This document shows positions 1-5,606 of a stretch of DNA of 5,606 nt, one piece after another. Position 1 is the stretch's first letter. Every line of letters begins with the position of its first letter. Where the stretch lies: positions 1 through 5,606 of the forward strand of contig QMOP01000098.1 of the NCBI GenBank assembly GCA_003650255.1, written 5' to 3'. The DNA is from Caldisericota bacterium (GTDB lineage Bacteria; CG03; B21-G15). The notes beneath the pieces were generated by a model. It saw only the letters and a program-made list of their open reading frames with translations, had not been told where the DNA came from and searched no databases. Position numbers and translations under genes: made by a program.

Positions 1-98
1 CTACAGATAAACTTGAAACTTTAAGTGAAATTGAAAAGAGAAGAAAAAAGGAACTTGAGAAAATTTTAAGTGAAAAATTAAAGAAGAATGAGTCATAA
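1..98 (+). CDS. C-terminal tail of an unidentified upstream protein (partial)
   Basis: The frame with its first complete codon at position 3 is open from the window edge to a TAA at 96-98, giving 31 visible residues. They begin TDKLETLSEIEKRRKKELEK and end in KKNES, a highly charged Lys/Glu stretch that should form a helix or coiled coil. The stop lies inside the first codons of alaS (11-base overlap, different frame), so the two genes are probably co-transcribed and translationally coupled. In many bacteria recA or recX sits just before alaS, but this tail has no feature that identifies either, so no function is assigned. The base composition and purine-rich coding strand match alaS, which supports a real coding end rather than a chance frame. 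Confidence 0.6.
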   Translation, partial: TDKLETLSEIEKRRKKELEKILSEKLKKNES

Positions 99-2670
99 GG
101 AAGTAAGAAAACTTTTCATAGATTTTTTTGTAAAAAGAGGACATAAGGAGTATCCGTCAATTTCACTGATACCAGAAGACCCAACACTTCTTTTCACAAC
201 TGCTGGAATGGTTCAATTTAAGGATGCATTCCTCGGAAAAATAAAGTTAAATCCACCGAGAGCATGCTCAATACAAAAATGTCTAAGAACAACTGATATT
301 GAAAAAATTGGTAAGACTTTAAGACACTTAACATTTTTTGAGATGCTTGGAAATTTTTCATTTGGTGATTATTTCAAAAAAGAAGCAATTTACTGGGGAT
401 GGGAGTTTTTAACTGATGTGATGAAGATTGATAAAAATAGACTGTATGCAACTGTATATGAAGAAGATGAAGAGGCATACAATATCTGGAAAGAAATCCT
501 TTCCGAGGATAGAATCTATAAACTTGGAAAAGAAGACAATTTCTGGGAAATGGGAGATACTGGTCCATGTGGTCCATGCTCTGAGATAATATTTGATTTA
601 GGAGAAGATGTTGGCTGTGGTAAAAAGGAGTGTGATCCTGGATGTGATTGCGATAGATTTTTAGAAGTATGGAATCTTGTTTTCACACAGTTTGAAAAAA
701 AGGAAGATGGTAGTATTGTTCCATTAAAACAGAAAAATATTGATACTGGAATGGGACTTGAAAGGCTTCTTCAGGTTGTAACAGGTAAAAAGTCAAGTTT
801 TGAAACAGAATTGATTCATCCAATAATAATGTGGCTAAAAGAAAATGTAAGTGGTGATAAAATAGAAAGTTTAAGGATTGTTGCAGACCATTTAAGGAGT
901 ATATCATTTTTGATTCAGGAAGGAATTATTCCTGAAAATTCTGGAAGAGGATATGTTTTAAGAAGATTACTTAGGAGAGCGACATTTCATTTAAATCTAC
1001 TTGGGATTAAAAAACCATTCTTGTGGAAAGGAATTGATGTTGTTGCAAAAATATTTAAAGACGTTTATCCTGAAATAAAAGAGGAATCAGAAAGGATTAA
1101 ATTAATTGTGAAGTCAGAGGAAGAAAGGTTTTTAAAAACATTTGAAAGCGGACTAAATCGGCTTTATGCAACTATTGAGGAATTGAAAGAGGAAGGGAAA
1201 AATGAGATTCCAGGGGAACTTGTCTTCAAACTTTATGATACATATGGATTCCCGTATGAAATGGTTTTTGAAATTGGAAAGGAACTTGGCATGAAAGTAA
1301 ATATTGAAGAGTTTCATAAAATTATGGAGGAGGCAAGAGAAAAAGCAAGAGTTTCTTGGACAGGTTCAGGTAAAGAAAAATCCACGATGATGCTTGATAA
1401 TCTAAGCAAAACTTTAAAAACAGATTTTGAAGGTTATGAAAAACTTGAAACAGAATCAAAACTTATTCATCTATTTAAAAATGGAGAAAAAGTGGAGGAA
1501 TTGAATGAAGAAGAGGAAGGAGAAGCAATTTTTGAAAAAACAACATTTTACGGTGAAAGTGGAGGTCAGGTTGGAGATACAGGTGAGATTAGCAGCAAGG
1601 ACTTAATTGCAATTGTTCTCGATACAAAAAAATATGAATCCCTCATTATACACATCATAAAAGTAAAAAAGGGAAAAATGAAAAAGGGAGAAATTTACAG
1701 TTTAAAAGTAAATGAGGAAAGAAGAAAAAGAATTATGGCAAACCATACAGCAACACATCTTCTTCAGGCAGCATTAAGAAAAGTTTGTGGTGGAGAAATA
1801 AAACAGGCTGGTTCACTTGTTGCTCCTGATAGATTAAGGTTTGATTTCACACTTACAAGGAATTTAACAGAGGAAGAAATTGAGAAAGTTGAGGAAAATG
1901 TCAATTCATGGATATTCAAAAACTATGATGTAAATATTGAAATAACAAAAGTTGATGAAGCAAAGAAAAAGGGAGCACTTGCCTTTTTTGGTGAAAAATA
2001 TGGAGAAACAGTTCGAGTTGTAAAGATTGGAGAACCTCCAATAAGTATGGAACTCTGCGGTGGAACACATGTAAGTAAAACAGGTGAAATAGGAGCATTC
2101 AAAATCACTTCATTCCAATCAATATCAAGTGGAGTAAAAAGAATTGAAGCAATAACAAGAATAAGTGTTATAGAACAATTAAGAAAACTTGAAGAAAGAT
2201 TAAAAGAAATATCAAAAATTCTTAAAACCCAGGAAGAAAATATTGAAAAAAGGATACAAAAACTTATTGACGAGAACAAAAATTTAAGAAAAGAACTTGA
2301 AGAAGGAAAGGGGAAAATTGATGTTGAAAAAATCTTAAATGAAAAAAAGGAAGTAAATGGAATAAAATATATTTTAAAAGAAATAAAAACAGGACAAGTT
2401 AAACTCCTTGGAAATCTGATTGATAAAATTAAAACTGTTTTTAATGGGGTTATTATCCTTTACAGTGTAAAGGATAATAAAATAATACTTTATTGTGGAG
2501 TAACTGATGATTTAAAAGATAGAATAAAAGCAAATGAAATTTTAAAAGAAATATCAAAATTACTTGGTGGAAATGCTGGTGGAAGAAGTGATTTTGCTCA
2601 AGGTGGTGGAAGAAAAATAGAGAATTTAAATAAAATAGAGGAAAAATTAAAAAATCTACTTAAACAATAA
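88..2670 (+). CDS. alaS: Alanyl-tRNA synthetase (AlaRS), complete
   Basis: This cytoplasmic class II synthetase charges tRNA-Ala with alanine and hydrolyses mischarged Ser- or Gly-tRNA-Ala. At 860 aa it is full length (E. coli: 876). The N-terminus at ATG 88 aligns with the usual family start and includes TLLFTTAGMVQFKD. Motif 2 is TFFEMLGNFSFGDYF (residues 82-96) and motif 3 is GMGLER (221-226). The editing domain has both metal-binding signatures intact: HTATH (553-557) and CGGTH (C657, H661). A coiled-coil linker follows (about 693-750), then the C-Ala domain with its glycine-rich motif GGNAGGRSDFAQGGG (827-841). The catalytic domain carries extra cysteines at 161, 164, 177, 182, 186 and 188, a variant I know from other bacterial AlaRSs. 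The ribosome-binding site is weak (AAAGAAG just before the ATG), so translation probably depends on coupling to the overlapping upstream gene. No frameshift or missing key residue is seen. Confidence 0.98.
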   Translation: MSHKEVRKLFIDFFVKRGHKEYPSISLIPEDPTLLFTTAGMVQFKDAFLGKIKLNPPRACSIQKCLRTTDIEKIGKTLRHLTFFEMLGNFSFGDYFKKEAIYWGWEFLTDVMKIDKNRLYATVYEEDEEAYNIWKEILSEDRIYKLGKEDNFWEMGDTGPCGPCSEIIFDLGEDVGCGKKECDPGCDCDRFLEVWNLVFTQFEKKEDGSIVPLKQKNIDTGMGLERLLQVVTGKKSSFETELIHPIIMWLKENVSGDKIESLRIVADHLRSISFLIQEGIIPENSGRGYVLRRLLRRATFHLNLLGIKKPFLWKGIDVVAKIFKDVYPEIKEESERIKLIVKSEEERFLKTFESGLNRLYATIEELKEEGKNEIPGELVFKLYDTYGFPYEMVFEIGKELGMKVNIEEFHKIMEEAREKARVSWTGSGKEKSTMMLDNLSKTLKTDFEGYEKLETESKLIHLFKNGEKVEELNEEEEGEAIFEKTTFYGESGGQVGDTGEISSKDLIAIVLDTKKYESLIIHIIKVKKGKMKKGEIYSLKVNEERRKRIMANHTATHLLQAALRKVCGGEIKQAGSLVAPDRLRFDFTLTRNLTEEEIEKVEENVNSWIFKNYDVNIEITKVDEAKKKGALAFFGEKYGETVRVVKIGEPPISMELCGGTHVSKTGEIGAFKITSFQSISSGVKRIEAITRISVIEQLRKLEERLKEISKILKTQEENIEKRIQKLIDENKNLRKELEEGKGKIDVEKILNEKKEVNGIKYILKEIKTGQVKLLGNLIDKIKTVFNGVIILYSVKDNKIILYCGVTDDLKDRIKANEILKEISKLLGGNAGGRSDFAQGGGRKIENLNKIEEKLKNLLKQ
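2450..2480 (+). repeat. Perfect 14-bp inverted repeat inside alaS
   Basis: TTATTATCCTTTAC at 2450-2463 is followed by the 3-base spacer AGT (2464-2466) and by its exact reverse complement at 2467-2480. In mRNA this would be an uninterrupted 14-bp hairpin with a minimal loop. It lies in the C-Ala coding region, about 190 bases before the stop codon, in codons for IILYSVKDNKI. There is no T-run behind it, so it is not a standard terminator. It may be an accident of encoding a beta-hairpin with AT-rich codons, or an mRNA stability or processing structure. Confidence 0.7.
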
Positions 2671-2673
2671 TTT

Positions 2674-2746
2674 GCCCCTGTAGCTCAAATGGATAGAGCA
2701 CCCCGCTCCGGACGGGGTTATGGAGGTTCAAATCCTCTCAGGGGCA
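2674..2746 (+). tRNA. tRNA-Arg, anticodon CCG (reads CGG)
   Basis: All arms fold. The acceptor is GCCCCTG (2674-2680) with CAGGGGC (2739-2745), seven Watson-Crick pairs. The D stem is GCTC/GAGC with the loop AAATGGATA. The anticodon stem is CCCCG/CGGGG with the loop CTCCGGA, giving anticodon CCG after T33 and G at position 37. The variable loop is TTAT. The T arm is GGAGG-TTCAAAT-CCTCT, closing with one G-U pair. A follows as discriminator base 73. The D-loop A after GG fits the A20 identity element known for ArgRS. No CCA is encoded: six Ts follow directly, so CCA must be added by nucleotidyltransferase. The 5' end lies 3 bases after the alaS stop, which implies release from a joint transcript by RNase P. 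Confidence 0.96.
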
Positions 2747-2752
2747 TTTTTT
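2747..2752 (+). terminator. T-run directly after the tRNA, possible termination site
   Basis: Six Ts follow the discriminator base of the tRNA. The stable T arm and acceptor strand just before them could act as the stem of an intrinsic terminator for the alaS-tRNA transcript. The Ts may equally serve only as the 3' trailer removed during tRNA maturation. No separate hairpin lies between the tRNA and the T-run. Confidence 0.3.
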
Positions 2753-2821
2753 ATTCGGCTATATGGTGAAAATGGTAAATAGTGAACAGGAATATTTAGT
2801 GTAAGGTGTAAAGTGGAAGGG

Positions 2822-2930
2822 AAGTGGTTTTTCCTGAGGGGACTTTACGAGCGAGGACATGGTGCTTTCTACCGCAGTGAGTAGAGCGAGCCACATACGC
2901 GAGCGTCCCCCGAAGGGAAAACCACTTTTT
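2822..2930 (+). other. GC-rich folded element: candidate structured RNA or palindromic repeat
   Basis: The outer arms AAGTGGTTTTTCCT (2822-2835) and AGGGAAAACCACTT (2914-2927) pair over 14 positions with one G-U pair. Opposed GA/GA (2836-2837 with 2912-2913) then gives a possible tandem G-A motif. GGGGAC (2838-2843) pairs with GTCCCC (2905-2910), leaving C2911 bulged. An inner hairpin joins 2860-2872 to 2881-2893 (11 of 13 positions paired, loop CGCAGTGA). Between them is an asymmetric internal loop of 16 and 11 bases. The core 2838-2917 is about 61% G+C by hand count (49 of 80), in a window near 30%. The strand is uncertain, but the T-run 2926-2930 favours the forward one. No known riboswitch, 6S, SRP, tmRNA or RNase P signature is visible. 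No open frame through it looks like protein. Confidence 0.55.
2822..2930 (+). terminator. Possible rho-independent terminator ending the forward unit
   Basis: The 3' arm of the long outer stem runs directly into five Ts (2926-2930) on the forward strand. It lies downstream of alaS-tRNA and 9 bases before the end of the converging gene. On the reverse strand no T-run follows the stem (the bases read CTTCCCTTCC), so it should work mainly forward. At about 105 bases it is far longer than an ordinary terminator, so termination may be only part of its role. Confidence 0.35.
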
Positions 2931-2938
2931 GAACCATT

Positions 2939-5606
2939 TTATTCCTGAATTTTTTGGAAATACCTTTTTATAATATCCTTATAATTTTCAGGAAAACCTC
3001 TTCTTAAAAATCTTTCTCTTATCAACCTTAATAATCTTTCATCAGGTTTAAACTCCTCTGGCTCCGGAAGTTCAACATACCCCTCCCTTACTCCAATCCT
3101 TCCACTTCCTCCCACAATTTTCCTCTGAATAAATCCTGAAGTGCTTCTTTTTCCCTGAGATCCCAAACTATTCAATTTATTAATAGAATCCTCTAACAGT
3201 TCTCTTGTTCTTTTAAGATAGTATATCGCCTCATTCTCTTTGTTAAGTGCTTTTTTTGTTTTAAATACATTCAACGACTCTTCTGCATCATCCATTGAAA
3301 TAACTGCTTTTTTCAAATTATCTCCAACTTCACCTGGAATAAGAAATGTCTTTCTTAAATACTCTAAAATTTTTTTTCTCAATTTGTCTGTCTTACTTTT
3401 AATTTCACTCTGTTTTGTTGCAATCTCTTTTATAACATTCTTTTCATCCTCTTCAAAATAACCTTTTTCTTCAAAATTTTCAAGTTTCTTTAGAATATTA
3501 TCAACAATCTCCCTTACTTTTCTATCCCTTATATCTCTTCTTAACTCATCAATCAAACTCATAGATTTAAAATAATCTCCACTTTTCAAACTTTTATATG
3601 AAATTTCTGCCTTTCTCCTATTCCGCCAGTCCTTTCTTAACTTATTCAAAAGATTTCTAAAATCCTCATCGATCAATTCCAATTGCTTTTTGCTCTCCTC
3701 AAAACCCCTCTTTCTCCTTAAAACCTCAAACCTCTCTGTCTCATCCCTCAATTTCTCTTCCTCACTTATAATATTATCAATCTCATCAACCTCCTTCCTT
3801 AAACTATCTGAATAACCCTGATTAAAAGGAGTTGGAACTTTACTTTTTGCCTCTTCTATCACTTCCATCATCTTTCTTATCCTTTCAAGAAGATTCTTAG
3901 CATATTCAAGCGCCTCTTCAAGGTTTCCTGATTTTAGAGCATCTTTCAACTTTGAAATATTATTCTCTATTGAAGAGAAATCAATCTTTTTAATTGACTC
4001 CTGATTCACAAACTCCTCTGGAAGTTCCTGAGGCATATTCTTTATTGAATCCATTATTGAAGAAAGCAAATCCTCTATCTCTCTGAAAAGATCTTTAAGT
4101 TTTTTCCTTATCTCATCATCCCATTTTTTATTTTCAAGAAAATCCTTAAGAAGTTCTGCTCTTTCAAGAAGATCGTTTGAATCCTCAATTATGTCATTCA
4201 TATTTGAAACTCTATTTATATCCTCACTTAAAACAGACAATCTTTCAAGCTCCTGAATTATTTCATCCGAAAACTCCTTTAAGTTCTCAAATTCTCCTTT
4301 CTCAAGTTTTTTTCTAAAACTTTCATATTTTCTCTTCCTTAAAAATTCAATACTATCCTTTAGCCCTCTATACTCGTTATAAACATTTAGATTGACATAT
4401 GGATCTTCTTCCATTTTTGTAAGAAGTTTTTCAAGTTTTTCATCAAGACGTAAAAGATAATCTTCAAACTCTTTTCTTTTAGAAATCATCTCTTTTAAAT
4501 TGTTTGTGTCAAAATTAAGAATATATTTATCTTTAAAATCCATCTCCCTTGAAAGTTGCTCAAAAATTTCCTGATTTATCTCCTTTTCCAACTCCTGAAC
4601 ATCTTTATGTAAATCCTTAAATGATGTAACCTCAAATTCAAAAATTCTTGATTCGGAAAATTTTGGCCCTGAAACAGTATCATTATCATAAACAACAATC
4701 TTCCAGAAAACATTTTCACCCTCATTAAAATCAAACGTATCTATTGTAAAATTTGAAAGAACCTTACTTTTTGAAAACCTATTTACAAAAACTTTTCTCT
4801 CTTTACCATCAAATCTAAAAACAAAATAAACATCCTCTACTCCAAAATCATCCTCGGCTTCAAATATAACAGGAATTTTTTCTCCTCTTCTTACCCTTAA
4901 ATTCATTTTAGGAGAAATAACCTCTACTTTTGGAAAACTATCCTCAAGAACCTCAACCCTGTATTTAACAGGATTCCTTGTTTTAAAACCATCTTTTGAG
5001 AAAACCACAACAGAATAATAAGAACTCTCTCTAAGGATAAACTCTATCTCTCCATTTTTCCCATATAGATTAATAGGATTTCTTTTACCATTTTCAAACT
5101 GAACATATGCTTTAAGTGGATAAACATTAAAAAGAAATTTTAATTTAATAAGTGAACCCTTTATTGCCCTTATATCCCCTTTATTTTCAAATACCTCCTT
5201 CCCTTTTCCTGTATAAGAAGGATAATTTATCTCTGTAATAATTTTTAAAACCTCTGGCTCATCAAAAACTCTGATTGAGTAAATCTTAGAGAAATTATCC
5301 TTATAAAAAAATCTGAAATCAACATCCTCCTTTAAATTTTTAAAAACATAAAAAAATCTTTCATTTTCTTTCTTTAATTTATCCTTCATCCACTTTCCTT
5401 CGGCTTTATACAAAATTCCCGGATAAATATCCTCTTTTGAATAAACACTTACTATAACATCATCACCTTTAAGAACTTTATTATTTGAAACTTCAACCTT
5501 AAGGACGCTATCAAGAAAGTATGTTGAAAATGGAAAAAGTATTCTTTTAAAAGAAAAAGTATTTAAAAGGATTAAAAATACAAATGGTAAAATAAAAAGT
5601 TTAAAA
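2939..5606 (-). CDS. DUF4175-like membrane-anchored Ig-like/coiled-coil protein (5' end outside window)
   Basis: The frame is open from the TAA at 2939-2941 to the window edge, giving 888 visible residues, numbered here from the edge. No ATG or GTG occurs in frame near the edge; the TTG at 5413 lies inside a domain and is not a credible start. Residues 1-19 are hydrophobic (FKLFILPFVFLILLNTFSF), a membrane segment. Ig-like beta domains follow, with VLKGDDVIVSV (44-54), NYPSYTGK (127-134), DIRAIKGS (144-151), EAEDDFGVEDV (249-259) and DNDTVSGP (about 307-314). Residues 328 to about 815 are a Lys/Glu/Leu-rich helical coiled coil. A Gly/Ser linker (815-845) and a conserved-looking tail with LPEPEEF and FPENYKDIIKRYF end the protein. 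I saw no cysteine, which suits an exported protein. The domain order and the DDFGV and DND-SGP motifs match my memory of DUF4175 proteins, which are often near MoxR/DUF58/BatA-type genes. Molecular function is unknown. Any promoter is outside the window. Confidence 0.75.
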   Translation of the reverse strand, partial: FKLFILPFVFLILLNTFSFKRILFPFSTYFLDSVLKVEVSNNKVLKGDDVIVSVYSKEDIYPGILYKAEGKWMKDKLKKENERFFYVFKNLKEDVDFRFFYKDNFSKIYSIRVFDEPEVLKIITEINYPSYTGKGKEVFENKGDIRAIKGSLIKLKFLFNVYPLKAYVQFENGKRNPINLYGKNGEIEFILRESSYYSVVVFSKDGFKTRNPVKYRVEVLEDSFPKVEVISPKMNLRVRRGEKIPVIFEAEDDFGVEDVYFVFRFDGKERKVFVNRFSKSKVLSNFTIDTFDFNEGENVFWKIVVYDNDTVSGPKFSESRIFEFEVTSFKDLHKDVQELEKEINQEIFEQLSREMDFKDKYILNFDTNNLKEMISKRKEFEDYLLRLDEKLEKLLTKMEEDPYVNLNVYNEYRGLKDSIEFLRKRKYESFRKKLEKGEFENLKEFSDEIIQELERLSVLSEDINRVSNMNDIIEDSNDLLERAELLKDFLENKKWDDEIRKKLKDLFREIEDLLSSIMDSIKNMPQELPEEFVNQESIKKIDFSSIENNISKLKDALKSGNLEEALEYAKNLLERIRKMMEVIEEAKSKVPTPFNQGYSDSLRKEVDEIDNIISEEEKLRDETERFEVLRRKRGFEESKKQLELIDEDFRNLLNKLRKDWRNRRKAEISYKSLKSGDYFKSMSLIDELRRDIRDRKVREIVDNILKKLENFEEKGYFEEDEKNVIKEIATKQSEIKSKTDKLRKKILEYLRKTFLIPGEVGDNLKKAVISMDDAEESLNVFKTKKALNKENEAIYYLKRTRELLEDSINKLNSLGSQGKRSTSGFIQRKIVGGSGRIGVREGYVELPEPEEFKPDERLLRLIRERFLRRGFPENYKDIIKRYFQKIQE

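Noticed and set aside
1923..2279. Reverse-strand open frame of 118 codons inside alaS, and shorter ones at 374-577, 683-907 and 1916-2098
   Set aside because: They lie antisense to a conserved gene, are rich in Phe/Leu/Ser from the complement of Lys/Glu codons, and have no recognisable domain.
2594..2636. Possible promoter for the tRNA (TTGCTC at 2594-2599, TAAAAT at 2631-2636)
   Set aside because: The spacing of 31 bases is far from the usual 16-18, and AT-rich DNA gives many -10-like matches.
2763..2804. 14-codon forward frame starting MVKMVNSEQE
   Set aside because: It is very short, has no ribosome-binding site, and lacks any supporting context.
2728..2848. tRNA 3' end as an attachment site with a partial copy near 2833-2843
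   Set aside because: The similarity is limited to about six bases (CCTGAG, inverted), and there is no integrase or repeated tRNA end in the window.
2859..2948. 30-codon forward frame (starts MVLSTAVSRASHIRE) through the folded element
   Set aside because: It has no ribosome-binding site, overlaps the end of the reverse-strand gene, and its composition follows from the stem sequences.
3240..3461. Forward open frame of 73 codons inside the reverse-strand gene
   Set aside because: It is a low-complexity complement of the coiled-coil region, with no ribosome-binding site or family resemblance.
5411..5413. TTG as start codon of the reverse-strand gene
   Set aside because: The frame continues upstream through a good Ig-like strand region and a membrane segment to the window edge, so the real start is outside.

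Overview
The window comes from an AT-rich bacterium. Its proteins are rich in Lys, Glu and Ile, arginine is written almost entirely as AGA/AGG, and the only GC-rich stretches are an RNA gene and a folded intergenic element. That pattern, with GC concentrated in structured RNA, suits a thermophile. A DUF4175-like protein next to a bacterial-type AlaRS would fit an uncultured thermophilic lineage (for example WOR-3-like), but the taxonomy is a guess.

Layout: positions 1-98 hold the last codons of an unidentified forward gene whose end overlaps the next start by 11 bases. Positions 88-2670 encode complete alanyl-tRNA synthetase (alaS) with all its domains. Inside alaS, at 2450-2480, lies a perfect 14-bp inverted repeat. 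Three bases after the alaS stop comes tRNA-Arg(CCG) at 2674-2746, without an encoded CCA and followed by six Ts. Positions 2753-2821 hold nothing I recognise. Positions 2822-2930 form a GC-rich, strongly folded element: a long imperfect outer stem, an inner hairpin, an asymmetric internal loop and a closing T-run. On the reverse strand, 2939-5606 and beyond the window edge, is a long protein with a membrane segment, Ig-like domains and an extended coiled coil, resembling the DUF4175 family. Its start lies outside the window.

The two transcription units converge on the folded element. On the forward side, the upstream gene, alaS and the tRNA look like one read-through unit supplying translation components, with the tRNA cut out of the alaS transcript. 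The reverse-strand gene is unrelated in role and is probably an envelope protein. The folded element could end forward transcription, be a separate small RNA, or be a copy of a dispersed palindromic repeat; one window cannot decide which.
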